NCBI RefSeq assembly: GCF_022921075.1
Contig: NZ_CP095050.1
Coordinates: 558,001 to 622,000 of the forward strand
Length of the DNA: 64,000 nucleotides
Direction of reading: 5' to 3'
DNA from: Hymenobacter sp. 5317J-9
GTDB lineage: Bacteria; Bacteroidota; Bacteroidia; Cytophagales; Hymenobacteraceae
Numbering within the stretch: position 1 is the first letter of the stretch; every line of letters begins with the position of its first letter. Positions 16,057 to 25,330 of this stretch are shown here, piece by piece. The translations under genes and the position numbers were made by a program. The notes beneath the pieces are model-generated. The model ran no database searches. It saw only the letters and a program-made list of their open reading frames with translations, and was not told the DNA's origin.

Positions 16057-17427
16057 TTGCCGGAAACTTCCTTGCCTGACCGCGTGCGCCGATTATCCTG
16101 CCTGCTTTCCGTTTTCCTGCTGCTGGCCTTGAAGGCGGCCGTGCCGGCGTGGGCGCAGCAGCCTGCCGCGCCGCCCGTGCTCAATGCGCCACCCATTTAC
16201 ACCCCGTCGGCCGCGCTGACCAGCCCGCGCCGGCTGGCCGACTTTCTGCAAGCGGCCCGCCAAAACAGCCCTCTGTTGCGCGAAAACATCAACCAGGTTG
16301 GCCAGAACCGCATCGACAGCCTGGTACGCGCCCGCCAGAACGGCGTGCAGGTAGGCGGCATTGGCTCGGCGCTGTATTACCCGTCCATCACCAACAGCCA
16401 GGGCGAGAGTGTGTTGGGCTACGACAACGCCATTTCCAACGGCGGCAACTACGCGGCCATCGCCCAGGCCACCAAGCCCATCCTCAACCGCTTCCAGCTG
16501 CAAACCGACTACCAGATTCTGGCCAGCCAGGGCCAGGTGCTGCGCAACACCGGCCGCCTCTCGGCGCTGGACCTGCGCCGCAGCATCACCGACCAGTTCC
16601 TGACTGCCTACGCGGCCGAAACCCAGCTCTCCTTCAGTCGCTCGCTGCTGACGCAGCTGCGTGAGCAGGATAAAATGCTGCGCCAGCTGGTGAACGGCGG
16701 CATTTTCAAGCAAACGCAGTACCTGAGCTTCTACCTCTCCGTGCGGACCCAGGAAGTGACCGTAGAGCAGGACCGCCTGGCCTACCGCCGCGAGCTGGGC
16801 ACGTTGCGCGCCCTGGCCGGTGTGGCCGATACGGCCCTGGTGACGCTGGAGGCGCCCACGCCGCCCAGCCACCGCCCGCTGGCCGGCCTGCTGGCCCCCG
16901 CCCAACGCCAGTACACCCTCGACAGCCTGCGCCTGCGCCTCGACCGTCAGGCCATTGACGCCACCTATCGGCCCAAGGTCAGCGCCGTGCTCGATGCCGG
17001 CCTGCAATCCTCGTCGTACCTGCCCGTGGCCCTGGCCCACAGCGTGGGCATCGGCGGCGGCCTGCAGCTCACGCTGCCCATCTTCGACGGCCACCAGCGC
17101 CAGCTGCAATACCAGCGACTCGACCTGAGCGAACAAAGCCGGCGCGGCTACCGGCAGTTTCTCACGGTGCAGCGGCAGCAGCAGTACGAGCAGCTGGAAG
17201 GCCTGATTCGGGCCTCCGATGCCTTGCTGGCCCGCATCCGGGAGCAGCTGCGCGTGGCCGACGCGCTGGTGGGGGCCGCCCGGCAGCAGCTGGCTACCGG
17301 CGACGTGGCCATCCTCGACTACCTCAACCTGGTGACCAGCTACCGTACCCTGCAATTCAGCCTCACCCAGGCCCAGACCGAGCAGCTCCGCAGCCGCTTT
17401 GCGCTGGATTACTTGGCCGAGCAGTAA
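16057..17427 (+). CDS. TolC-family outer-membrane efflux channel
   Basis: The product of about 456 residues has a signal peptide (CLLSVFLLLALKAAVPAWAQ) and the repeated long-helix architecture of TolC proteins. One example is LADFLQAARQNSPLLRENINQVGQNRIDS near the start; others are the later helices rich in Gln and Arg (QQYEQLEGLIRASDALLARI). It forms the outer-membrane duct for the RND pump encoded just downstream. The start is uncertain: AGGAGG at 16050-16055 lies one base before a TTG at 16057, while TTG 16072 and GTG 16084 are in-frame alternatives that also keep the signal peptide. The gene is followed after six bases by a long palindrome and then by the adaptor gene. Confidence 0.85.
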   Translation: MPETSLPDRVRRLSCLLSVFLLLALKAAVPAWAQQPAAPPVLNAPPIYTPSAALTSPRRLADFLQAARQNSPLLRENINQVGQNRIDSLVRARQNGVQVGGIGSALYYPSITNSQGESVLGYDNAISNGGNYAAIAQATKPILNRFQLQTDYQILASQGQVLRNTGRLSALDLRRSITDQFLTAYAAETQLSFSRSLLTQLREQDKMLRQLVNGGIFKQTQYLSFYLSVRTQEVTVEQDRLAYRRELGTLRALAGVADTALVTLEAPTPPSHRPLAGLLAPAQRQYTLDSLRLRLDRQAIDATYRPKVSAVLDAGLQSSSYLPVALAHSVGIGGGLQLTLPIFDGHQRQLQYQRLDLSEQSRRGYRQFLTVQRQQQYEQLEGLIRASDALLARIREQLRVADALVGAARQQLATGDVAILDYLNLVTSYRTLQFSLTQAQTEQLRSRFALDYLAEQ

Positions 17428-17432
17428 CCTTT

Positions 17433-17526
17433 GAACGTCATGCAGCGCGCAGCGAAGCATCTCGCGTGCTTAATCAATTAATTACTGCCACAAGCGAGAT
17501 GCTTCGCTGCGCGCTGCATGACGTTC
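17433..17526. repeat. Palindromic intergenic element, copy 1 (variant arms)
   Basis: A 94-bp inverted repeat with arms of about 33 bp and an AT-rich middle lies between tolC and the adaptor gene. The core arm begins CGTCATGCAGCGCGCAGCGA. Compared with the other four copies it has one changed base in the left arm (GCGCGC for GAGCGC) and the matching change in the right arm, so the hairpin stays perfect. Confidence 0.95.
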
Positions 17527-17536
17527 TTTTCCCTAT

Positions 17537-18514
17537 ATGACCTTTCTAAACCGCCTTTTCTTCCTCCTTGCCCTCACCAGCCTCGCGGCCTGCGGGGCCA
17601 AAGACCCAGCCGCGGCCGATGAAGCTGCCGCACCCGCCGACGGCGAGGAGGAAGCGGCCGTGAAGCCCCGCGCGCTGGTCACGGTAGGCAGCATTCAAAC
17701 CGACACCCTCACCGATGTGCTGCGGCTGAGTGCCGTGTCGGCCTACGCGGCCAAGGACGCACTGCGGGCCACCACCACCGGCTACATGCTGGCGCCCACG
17801 CCCGTGGTGGGCCAGCAGGTGCGCGCCGGCCAAACGGTGTTCACCATCCAAACCAAGGAGTCGAAAACCCTGCACCTGGATAAGCTCACCGGCGACCCGC
17901 GCCTGAAATTCAGCGGCATCATCCCCATCAAGTCGGCCCGCGCGGGCATTCTGGCGACGGTGGATAAGCTGGCCGGCGACTACGTGCAGGACGGCGAGCA
18001 GCTCGGCCTCACCTATGATAAAAGCCGCTTCGGCTTCATCCTCGACGTGCCCGTGACCCAGCTGCGCTACGTGCACACCGGCCAGACCTGCCGCATCCTG
18101 CTGCCCGATGGACGCGTGCTACCGGGCCGCGTGGCCGAGGTGCTGGCTACGGCCGACGTGAGCATCCAGACCCAACGCTACACCATCCGGCCCACCGGCC
18201 CGGTGCCCGACCTGCCCGAAAACCTGGCCGTGCAGGTGGAGCTCGACAAAACAGCCCCGCACCTGGCCCGCACCCTGCCGCGCGGTGCGGTGCTGACCGA
18301 CGAGACGCAAACCGAGTTCTGGGTGATGAAGCTGCTCAACGACTCCACCGCCGTGAAGGTGCCGGTGACCGTGGGCGCGCAGGAAAAAGACCACATCGAA
18401 ATCAAGCAGCCGGCTTTCTCTCCGAAGGACCGGATTCTCCTCAGCGGCAACTTCGGCCTCGATGACACGGCTGCTGTGAAAGTTACCCGGCCGGTGGCGG
18501 CGGAGAAAGAATAA
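17537..18514 (+). CDS. RND efflux periplasmic adaptor, lipoprotein
   Basis: The 325-residue product starts with a lipoprotein signal (MTFLNRLFFLLALTSLAAC, lipid-modified Cys19). It contains the barrel and lipoyl pieces of membrane fusion proteins: TTTGYMLAPTPVVGQQVRAG, QTVFTIQTKE, GIIPIKSARAGILATV, YVQDGEQLGLTYD. Near the end is GAVLTDETQTEFWVMKLL, the usual membrane-proximal region. The hairpin between the lipoyl halves is short. It links the inner-membrane pump to the TolC channel in the periplasm. Palindromic repeats flank the gene on both sides, which may set its mRNA level apart from its partners. Confidence 0.85.
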   Translation: MTFLNRLFFLLALTSLAACGAKDPAAADEAAAPADGEEEAAVKPRALVTVGSIQTDTLTDVLRLSAVSAYAAKDALRATTTGYMLAPTPVVGQQVRAGQTVFTIQTKESKTLHLDKLTGDPRLKFSGIIPIKSARAGILATVDKLAGDYVQDGEQLGLTYDKSRFGFILDVPVTQLRYVHTGQTCRILLPDGRVLPGRVAEVLATADVSIQTQRYTIRPTGPVPDLPENLAVQVELDKTAPHLARTLPRGAVLTDETQTEFWVMKLLNDSTAVKVPVTVGAQEKDHIEIKQPAFSPKDRILLSGNFGLDDTAAVKVTRPVAAEKE

Positions 18515-18542
18515 AACGAGCTTTCGTAGCGAACAAAAAGAA

Positions 18543-18635
18543 CGTCATGCAGAGCGCAGCGAAGCATCTCGCGTGCTACCACTAGTTCTTTAATTGCTGC
18601 TGCACGCGAGATGCTTCGCTGCGCTCTGCATGACG
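18543..18635. repeat. Palindromic intergenic element, copy 2
   Basis: A 93-bp inverted repeat lies between the adaptor and pump genes. The arms are perfectly complementary (core GTCATGCAGAGCGCAGCGAA and onward) and are extended inward by GCGTGC/GCACGC. It begins 28 bases after the adaptor stop and ends 24 bases before the pump start. Confidence 0.95.
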
Positions 18636-18659
18636 CTATGAAAGGAAAAAAACAACCAA

Positions 18660-21600
18660 ATGCCCAACCGCACTTCCCTTTTTCAAGCCTACAAAGCGCC
18701 CATTGCGGTGCTGCTGGCCCTGGCGATGGCCCTGGGCACGGTGGCCTACCGGCGCATCACGGTGGCGCTGTTTCCGGAGGTGACGTTTCCGAAGGTGAAG
18801 GTGATTGCCGATAACGGGCTGGTACCCGTGGACCGCATGATGGTGACCGTGACAAAGCCTATGGAGGACGCCATGAAGCGCGTGCCGGGCCTGAAATTGC
18901 TGCGCTCAACCACCAGCCGCGGCAGCTGCGAAATCTCGGCTTTTCTGGATTGGAACGTTGACGTAGCTAAGAGCCAGAGCCTGATTGAGTCGCGCCTGAA
19001 CCAGATTCGGGCCGACCTGCCGCCCACCGCCCAAATCTCGGTGGAGCGCATGAACCCGGCCATCCTGCCGGTGATGGGCTACACGCTGGAAGCCCCTGGC
19101 AAGTCGGCGCTAGAGCTGCGCAAGCTGGCGCTGTTCACCATCAAGCCGTTTTTGTCACAGGTAGAGGGAGTTTCGTCGGTCCAGATTCAGGGCGGGCGCA
19201 CCAAGGAGTACCAGGTGCAACTGCTGCCCGACCAACTGGCCGCGTTGGGTTTGGGTCCGGATGACGTGAGCAAGGCCCTCGGTGCCACCAATTTCGTGCA
19301 GAGCAACGGTTACCTGAGCGACTACCGCCGCCTCTACCTCACCGTCACGGACGCCACCATCACCCAGAAGGAGGACCTCGAAAACCTGGTGCTGCGCAAC
19401 GACGGCCGCCGCATCGTGCGCCTGGCCGATGTGGCCACCGTGGGCCTGGGCGAGCAGCAGGAGTACACCCGCATCAACGCCAACGGCCACGACGCCGTGC
19501 TCATCTCCATCCTGCGCCAGCCCGACGCCAACGTGGTGCTCGTCTCCGACGGCGTGCGGGCCAAGGTGGCGGCCCTGCGCGCCGGCCTGCCGCGCGGCGT
19601 GCGCCTGGCCCCGTACTACGACCAGGCCGATTTCGTGGCCGAGGTCGTTCGCTCGGTGCAGGACGCGCTCTGGATTGGCCTGGCGCTGGCCCTGGTGGTC
19701 ACGGCGCTGTTCCTGCGTTCCTGGAAGGCTACGCTGACCATTCTCGGGGCCATTCCGGTGGCGCTGGCGCTCACCATCGCGGTGCTGTATTTCGGCCTGG
19801 GCTACTCGTTTAATATCATGACGCTGGGGGCCATCGCCGCGGCCATCGGCCTCATGATTGACGACGCCGTGGTGATGGTGGAGCAGCTGCACCGCGTGCG
19901 CGAAGACCACCCCGACGAATCGGCTGGCGAGGTGGTGCGGCGCTCGGTGGGCCATTTGCTGCCCGCGCTCGTCGGCTCTTCGCTGAGCACCATCGTGATT
20001 TTCCTGCCGTTCGCGCTGCTGGGCGGCGTGGCGGGTGCCTATTTCAAGGTACTGGCCACCACGATGGTGGTGGCGCTGGTGTGCTCGTTTTTGGTGGCTT
20101 GGCTGGGGCTGCCCGTTATCTATTTATTGCTGTCGCGCGGGCCCAAGCAGGACAAAGCGGAGGCCCCGGATACCATCGACGTGGACGACGCCAATAATCA
20201 GGTAGGTGGCGATGGCAGCGCGGCCCTGCCCAAAGCGGATTCCAACCACCACGAAATTCCTTGGGTGCGGGCCGTCATCCGGCACCCGGCATATAGCGTC
20301 ATCGGTATCCTCGTTTTGGTAGGCAGCATGGTGCTCATTATCCCGCGCCTAGCCACCGGCTTTCTGCCCGACATGGACGAGGGCGCCATCGTGCTCGACT
20401 ACCACTCGCCCGCCGGCACCAGCCTGGAAGAAACCGACCGCATGCTACGCCAGGCCGAAAAGCTGATTGTGAAAGTGCCCGAAGTGGCCAGCTACTCGCG
20501 ACGCACCGGCACGCAGATGGGCTTTTTCATCACCGAACCCAACAGCGGCGACTACCTCATCCGCCTCAAAACCGACCGCCAGCGCAGCACCGAAGACGTT
20601 ATTGCCGACATCCGTGAGAAAATAGAGGCGACCCAGCCGGCGCTGGAAATCGATTTCGGCCAGGTCATCGGCGACATGCTGGGCGACCTCATGAGCACCG
20701 TGCAGCCCATCGAAATCAAGGTGTTCGGCCCCGACGCCACCAAGCGCTACGCCCTGGCCAACCAGGTGACGGCCGTGGTGGAAAAAGTGCAGGGTACCGC
20801 CGACGTCTTCAACGGCATCGTGCGCATGGGCCCCAGCGTGGACGTGCGCCCCGACCCACGCCGCCTCGCGCAGTACGGCCTCACCGCCACCGATTTCCAG
20901 ACCCAGCTGCAAACCCAGCTGGCCGGCACCACGGCCGGCGCGGTGCTCGAAGGCGAGCAGCTGCTCAACATCCGGATGCGCTACCCCGGCGCCGCCCAGG
21001 CCAACCTGGCCCAGATGCAGGCCGAGCCCGTGTTCCTGCCCAACGGCCAGCGCCGCCGGCTCGACGAGCTGGCCACCGTGCGCATCACGCCCAGCGAAGC
21101 CGAGCTGGAGCGCGAAAACCTGCAAGCCATGACCGCCGTCACGGCCCGCCTCGACAACCGCGACCTGGGCAGCGCCATGGCCGAAATCAAGCAGAAGCTG
21201 GAGCGCGACGTGCCGCTCCCGCCCGGCTACTTCATCCAGTACGGCGGCTCGTACGCCGAGCAGCAGCAGTCGTTTCAGGAGCTGCTCACCATTCTGGGCA
21301 CGGCCTGTCTGCTGGTGTTTGCCGTGGGCCTGTTTCTATTTCGGGACTTGAAAGCGGCGGGCCTGATTCTGCTGGTGGCCGTGCTGGGGCCGGCGGGCGG
21401 CAGCTTGGCGCTGTTTCTGACCCATACGCCGCTGAACGTGGGCTCCTACACCGGCCTCATCATGGTGGTGGGCATCATCGGCGAAAACGCCATCTTCACC
21501 TTTCAGCAGTTTAACGAGGCCCGCGCCGAAGCGCCCGTGGAGCAGGCCATCGGCTACGCCATCGCGGCCCGCCTGCGCCCCAAGCTGATGACGGCCTTGT

Positions 21601-21782
21601 CCGCCATTGCCGCGCTGCTGCCGCTGGCGTTGGGCATCGGGGCCGGCGCGCAGCTGCACCAGCCCTTAGCCATCGCCGTTATCGGGGGCTTGCTGCTGGC
21701 CCTGCCGCTGCTGCTCGTGGTGCTGCCCAGCCTGCTCCGCCTGGCCTACAAGGGCCAGCCGATGCCGGCCCCGGCGGCTTAG
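18660..21782 (+). CDS. RND-family efflux permease
   Basis: The 1040-residue inner-membrane transporter has the full RND layout. A first helix (APIAVLLALAMALGTVAY) is followed by a large periplasmic loop and helices 2-6 from about 335. A central linker, a second loop and the last helices follow (LRPKLMTALSAIAALLPLALG near the end). Helix 4 carries IAAAIGLMIDDAVVMVEQ, whose paired aspartates are the proton-relay residues of drug-type RND pumps. This favours export of organic compounds over metal ions, though sequence alone does not fix the substrate. Its partners, TolC channel and adaptor, lie immediately upstream. The divergent two-component system is the likely regulator. Confidence 0.9.
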   Translation: MPNRTSLFQAYKAPIAVLLALAMALGTVAYRRITVALFPEVTFPKVKVIADNGLVPVDRMMVTVTKPMEDAMKRVPGLKLLRSTTSRGSCEISAFLDWNVDVAKSQSLIESRLNQIRADLPPTAQISVERMNPAILPVMGYTLEAPGKSALELRKLALFTIKPFLSQVEGVSSVQIQGGRTKEYQVQLLPDQLAALGLGPDDVSKALGATNFVQSNGYLSDYRRLYLTVTDATITQKEDLENLVLRNDGRRIVRLADVATVGLGEQQEYTRINANGHDAVLISILRQPDANVVLVSDGVRAKVAALRAGLPRGVRLAPYYDQADFVAEVVRSVQDALWIGLALALVVTALFLRSWKATLTILGAIPVALALTIAVLYFGLGYSFNIMTLGAIAAAIGLMIDDAVVMVEQLHRVREDHPDESAGEVVRRSVGHLLPALVGSSLSTIVIFLPFALLGGVAGAYFKVLATTMVVALVCSFLVAWLGLPVIYLLLSRGPKQDKAEAPDTIDVDDANNQVGGDGSAALPKADSNHHEIPWVRAVIRHPAYSVIGILVLVGSMVLIIPRLATGFLPDMDEGAIVLDYHSPAGTSLEETDRMLRQAEKLIVKVPEVASYSRRTGTQMGFFITEPNSGDYLIRLKTDRQRSTEDVIADIREKIEATQPALEIDFGQVIGDMLGDLMSTVQPIEIKVFGPDATKRYALANQVTAVVEKVQGTADVFNGIVRMGPSVDVRPDPRRLAQYGLTATDFQTQLQTQLAGTTAGAVLEGEQLLNIRMRYPGAAQANLAQMQAEPVFLPNGQRRRLDELATVRITPSEAELERENLQAMTAVTARLDNRDLGSAMAEIKQKLERDVPLPPGYFIQYGGSYAEQQQSFQELLTILGTACLLVFAVGLFLFRDLKAAGLILLVAVLGPAGGSLALFLTHTPLNVGSYTGLIMVVGIIGENAIFTFQQFNEARAEAPVEQAIGYAIAARLRPKLMTALSAIAALLPLALGIGAGAQLHQPLAIAVIGGLLLALPLLLVVLPSLLRLAYKGQPMPAPAA

Positions 21783-21788
21783 CGCGGT

Positions 21789-22595
21789 CTACCTGGTGGG
21801 GCGCCAACTCAGGCTCACGCCCGAGGCACCGCTGCCAAAGTAGGCCGGCGTCATGCTCACGTCGCGGCCGATGCTTTTACGGCCCCAGCGGTTGCGGTGG
21901 CTCAGATAGGCCAGGTGGGCGGAGAGGATGCCGAAGCCGGCGCCGGCCACCACGTCGGACTGCCAGTGCTTGTCGTTTATCATGCGCAGGGCGGCCACGC
22001 TCGTGGCAATGGTGTAGGCGCCCACGCCGTACCACTGGCTTTTGTCCCGGAACTCGGTATGCACGATGCTGGCCGCCAGAAACGCCTGCGCCGTGTGGCC
22101 CGACGGGAACGAGAGATTGTCTTGCCCGTTGGGGCGGGTTTCGTGTGCCAAGTACTTCACGGCGAAGGTGCTGGCCAGCATGATGGCCTCGCCCTTGGCG
22201 ATGATGAGCAAGGTGTTGATGCGGTCGTTGCGCGATTCCACGCCGGCTAGGGCCACCGCGCCCAGCTCCAGATAAGGGAGGAAGATGACCGTATTGTCAA
22301 TCATCGTATTCACCGGCCGGAACTGCCTCTGTGTGAACTCGCGGGCACTGCGGTTGATGCCCGCGTCGCCCTGCGCCGTGATGGCACCGTAGGTGATGAG
22401 TACGGCCGGGATGGCTACGGCCTTGAACAACTTGCTCTTGAGGAAGGGCTGTTTGACGGCGGCAGGCATCCCGCCGGGGTTTTCGTACTTGCGCGTGGTG
22501 TCGGCAGGGGACGGGGCGACCTGCGCGTAAATCGAAGTGTAGGAGGTTGTCCCAACGGACAAGGCCAGCAGGAGGCGAATAGCAAGCGTTTTCAT
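21789..22595 (-). CDS. PAP2 family phosphatase with signal peptide
   Basis: The start is ATG 22595, giving a signal sequence (MKTLAIRLLLALSVGTTSY). The 268-residue protein has the motifs KYLAHETRPNGQ, SFPSGHTAQAF and the third motif INDKHWQSDVVAGAG, in which the catalytic His is kept. The third motif is less typical than in the other PAP2 protein of this window. It has several hydrophobic segments and a beta-strand-like end (SGASGVSLSWRP), so it may be an outer-membrane or periplasmic lipid phosphatase as seen in lipid A 1- or 4'-phosphatases. It converges on the pump gene with only six bases between the stop codons, so it is a separate transcript. Confidence 0.8.
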   Translation of the reverse strand: MKTLAIRLLLALSVGTTSYTSIYAQVAPSPADTTRKYENPGGMPAAVKQPFLKSKLFKAVAIPAVLITYGAITAQGDAGINRSAREFTQRQFRPVNTMIDNTVIFLPYLELGAVALAGVESRNDRINTLLIIAKGEAIMLASTFAVKYLAHETRPNGQDNLSFPSGHTAQAFLAASIVHTEFRDKSQWYGVGAYTIATSVAALRMINDKHWQSDVVAGAGFGILSAHLAYLSHRNRWGRKSIGRDVSMTPAYFGSGASGVSLSWRPTR

Positions 22596-22863
22596 GAGGT
22601 GAAGCGGCAAAATTCTTCAAAATATCCAAGAGCTTGTCAGCCCAAAGAGCCCGTGTACGGGAGCATTCTGGAGAAATTTTGTAGCTATTGCACAGAATTT
22701 AGCATCCTACATAAACGTCGAGTGCAAGCTATGCGCTGCCTGAGAAGCGCGGAGTCACAGGATGCGCATGATAAACAACGCCAAGCCCAAGTGAATATCC
22801 TTTGCAAAGTGGGCCGTCTCGGAAAACGGTCCGAAGGCGAGAAAAGAAGCTTACGTTTACTCA

Positions 22864-23121
22864 ATGCTGCGAATACTATTGTTGGACCCGCACTGGCAAG
22901 GCATGGACGGGCTGGTGTGGGCCGTGCTCCTGGTGTGCGTGGCCGTGCCCGTGGGCGGGGTGGTGTACCTGGTGAACCGGCACGTCGCGCGCCAATGGGA
23001 CCGGCGATGGAATGGCGCGCCGGCGCGTCCGAGCGCAAGCGAGCGGCTGCTGCGCATGACCATCCTCGCGTTCCTGGTCGTCACCGCCCTGGTGGTAGGC
23101 GCCTTGCTGTGGGCCGCCTGA
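22864..23121 (+). CDS. Small two-helix membrane protein, unknown
   Basis: The frame encodes 85 residues with two hydrophobic helices: DGLVWAVLLVCVAVPVGGVV after a short N-terminus, and MTILAFLVVTALVVGALLWA at the end. They are joined by a basic loop (RHVARQWDRRWNG) and thus form a hairpin with the loop in the cytoplasm. I do not recognise the family. It is preceded by about 270 bases of AT-richer sequence. The regular membrane topology makes a real gene plausible, but no operon partner supports it. Confidence 0.45.
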   Translation: MLRILLLDPHWQGMDGLVWAVLLVCVAVPVGGVVYLVNRHVARQWDRRWNGAPARPSASERLLRMTILAFLVVTALVVGALLWAA

Positions 23122-23572
23122 GCGAGCTACCTGCTCGCGTATCGGCACGGCAAGACGCAGGCGGTTCCGTCCAAGAAAAGGGTGGTGGCCCAGCTACCAC
23201 GCAATCGGCTCTGGCGGCCCGGCTTTGGCAAAACCGCCCCCGCCGAGTTTGATGTCGGTAAGCCAGGTCTGCACGGGCCAGTGGGTGTCTTCGTGGTTGC
23301 ACCACCGGAGATGCTTGCCAAGCGGCCATGACCCGGAAGCCGCCCTCTTCGTCGCCATACGGCGTCTGCTGCCAGCGGTAGAAGGGCCATGATTGTTGGC
23401 TATGCCTGCGTGAGCACCTCCACTCACTTAGGCGGGCCCACCGGAGAAAGGCTGCTAATCCCCTCAAGGCATAGCATCGAAGTACGCCCCCTTGCCAGAG
23501 GAAACTTTACGTGGTGATTCCTTTTACAAATACCTGTTCTTTGCAGCAGGTTTCCATTCGTCGCTGCTTCCT
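23122..23572. other. Gap with probable gene remnants
   Basis: No complete gene is evident in these 450 bases. Several short overlapping frames of different phase on the minus strand (about 23130-23430) have partly coding character, as in a decayed and frameshifted gene, but I cannot name it. On the plus strand there is a short resolvase-like start, listed separately. Confidence 0.4.
23389..23424 (+). pseudogene. Remnant of a serine-recombinase (resolvase) N-terminus
   Basis: An ATG at 23389 begins MIVGYACVSTST. This closely matches the N-terminus of resolvase/invertase-type serine recombinases (M-I-G-Y-A-R-V-S-T), including the catalytic Ser, but with Cys in place of the Arg. The similarity ends after about 12 residues and the frame stops at 23517. 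It is probably the stub of a lost mobile element; chance similarity cannot be excluded in so short a stretch. Confidence 0.35.
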
Positions 23573-24934
23573 ATGCTCGCCAATACAGTTTTAATCGTTG
23601 ATGACGAAACCGAGCTGCGCCACCTGTTGGCCCGAGTACTGGAGTTGGAGGGCTACACCGTGCTGCAAGCGCCAGATGCCCGCCGGGGCCTGGAAGCGTT
23701 GCGCGAACACAGCGACGAAGTGCTGGTGGTGCTTTCCGACGTGAAGCTGCCCGATGGCCACGGCGTGGACCTGCTGCCCCGCTACCGGGCCGCCGCGCCA
23801 CTGGCCGAAGTCATCCTGCTCACCGCGTATGGCACCGTGCCCGATGGCGTGCAGGCCATGAAGCTCGGCGCCTTCGACTACCTCACCAAGGGCGATTCGG
23901 ACGACCAGCTGGTGGTGGTGGTGGGGCGGGCAGCCGAAAGGTCCCGGCTGCAGCGCCGGGTGGCGGAACTGGAAAAGCGCGTGGGCTTGCAGCACAGCTT
24001 TGCCTCCATGATTGGCCGCTCTGCCGCGCTGCTGCAGGCCAAGGCGGTGGCCGAGCAAGTGGCGCCCACCGATGCCACGGTGCTGCTGGAGGGGCCGACG
24101 GGCAGCGGCAAGGAGCTGTTTGCCCAGGCCATTCACCAAGCCAGTTCGCGTCGGAGCCGGCCGTTTGTGGCGGTCAATTGCAGCGCCTTTTCCAGGGAAT
24201 TGCTCGAATCCGAGCTGTTTGGGTACCGTAAAGGGGCTTTTACCGGGGCGCAGGGCGATAAGAAGGGACTGATTGAGGAAGCCAACGGGGGCACCTTGTT
24301 TCTGGACGAAATCGGCGAGCTGGAATTGGGTCTGCAGGCCAAGCTGCTGCGCGTGCTGGAGGGCCAGGAATTCATCAAGACCGGCGACACCAAGCCCACC
24401 CGCGTGAACGTGCGCTTGGTAGCCGCCACCAACCGCAACCTGCGCCAGGAAGCCGAACAGGGGCATTTCCGGGCCGATTTATATTACCGCCTCTCGGTGG
24501 TAGTGGTGACCGTGCCCGCACTGAATGCCCGCCGCGCCGACATCCCGGCGCTGGTGGAAAGCTTCCTGCTCCAGTTCTCCGCCAAGCTGCGCAAGCATCC
24601 CCTGACCGTGACCGACGAAGCGCTGCGCGTGTTGCAGCACTACCCCTGGCCCGGCAATGTGCGGGAGTTGAAAAACGTGTTGGAGCGCGCCTCCATTCTC
24701 ACCCCGCCCGACCAGCCCCTGACCGTGGACGGCCTGCCGTTGGAGCTGCAAATGTTTTCGCTGGTGGGCCACCCGGCCAGCACCCCCGACGGCGAGCGGA
24801 GCCTGCGGCGCATGGAGCGAGACCACATCCAGCGCATCCTGCTGGAAACCGCCGGCAACAAAACCGAGGCCGCCCGCCAGCTCGGCATCGGCGTAACTAC
24901 GCTGTACCGCAAGATTCAGGAATACGGCTTGTAG
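23573..24934 (+). CDS. Sigma-54-dependent response regulator, NtrC type
   Basis: The start is ATG 23573 (MLANTVLIVDDE), where the receiver fold begins; a longer frame adds 27 unrelated residues. The 453-residue product has a receiver with Asp56 (VLSDVKLPDGHG). Its AAA+ domain has Walker A GPTGSGKE (about 174-181), the sigma-54 contact loop GAFTGA (about 221-226) and Walker B GGTLFLDEIGEL. A Fis-type helix-turn-helix ends the protein (NKTEAARQLGIGVTTLYRKI). It would activate sigma-54 promoters after phosphorylation. The kdp genes begin about 580 bp downstream in the same direction. A separate histidine kinase ends that cluster while kdpE is absent, so this protein is the best candidate regulator of the potassium operon. 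Confidence 0.9.
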   Translation: MLANTVLIVDDETELRHLLARVLELEGYTVLQAPDARRGLEALREHSDEVLVVLSDVKLPDGHGVDLLPRYRAAAPLAEVILLTAYGTVPDGVQAMKLGAFDYLTKGDSDDQLVVVVGRAAERSRLQRRVAELEKRVGLQHSFASMIGRSAALLQAKAVAEQVAPTDATVLLEGPTGSGKELFAQAIHQASSRRSRPFVAVNCSAFSRELLESELFGYRKGAFTGAQGDKKGLIEEANGGTLFLDEIGELELGLQAKLLRVLEGQEFIKTGDTKPTRVNVRLVAATNRNLRQEAEQGHFRADLYYRLSVVVVTVPALNARRADIPALVESFLLQFSAKLRKHPLTVTDEALRVLQHYPWPGNVRELKNVLERASILTPPDQPLTVDGLPLELQMFSLVGHPASTPDGERSLRRMERDHIQRILLETAGNKTEAARQLGIGVTTLYRKIQEYGL

Positions 24935-25215
24935 GACCTCGGGCCTGTTCCCACCCCGACGCCGGAGCCGCCGAATGGCCACTTAACCGTCCGGGCAGTA
25001 GCAAGCCCCGCCGTGCGGCGGCAGGCCGCGCCATGCCAGGCGGTAGCGTAAGGAACCAGGCGCTGCCCGGCCGGCCGCTAGGCCGCAAGCGATTACTGCC
25101 GCCCCCGGCTTTCGGGCAGTTCGTCGAGCCAGGCATGAAGGTCAGTGGCCGTGAGTTGTAGCCCGTTGGCTTGGGCGTAATAGGCGCGGGCCGCATCGGT
25201 GCTTTCTGCAAGCAG

Positions 25216-25240
25216 GCAGGGCAGGGCAGGGCAGGGCAGG
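25216..25240. repeat. Five tandem GCAGG units
   Basis: Five perfect copies of the pentanucleotide GCAGG follow one imperfect unit (AGCAG). The unit length is not a multiple of three and it lies inside a possible minus-strand frame (25093-25347), so changes in copy number would shift that frame. Confidence 0.9.
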
Positions 25241-25330
25241 GCAAAAAGCCGTGCAACCGCCAAGCGTGTGCCAATGCCGCCAATGCCGGCTGCCACCCCA
25301 TGACTACGCTTTTCCGCAGGAGCCCACCCC

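Noticed and set aside
22599..23252. Plus-strand frame of 217 codons overlapping the small two-helix gene
   Set aside because: It mixes AT-rich and GC-rich parts, has no motif, and conflicts with the membrane protein frame at 22864-23121.
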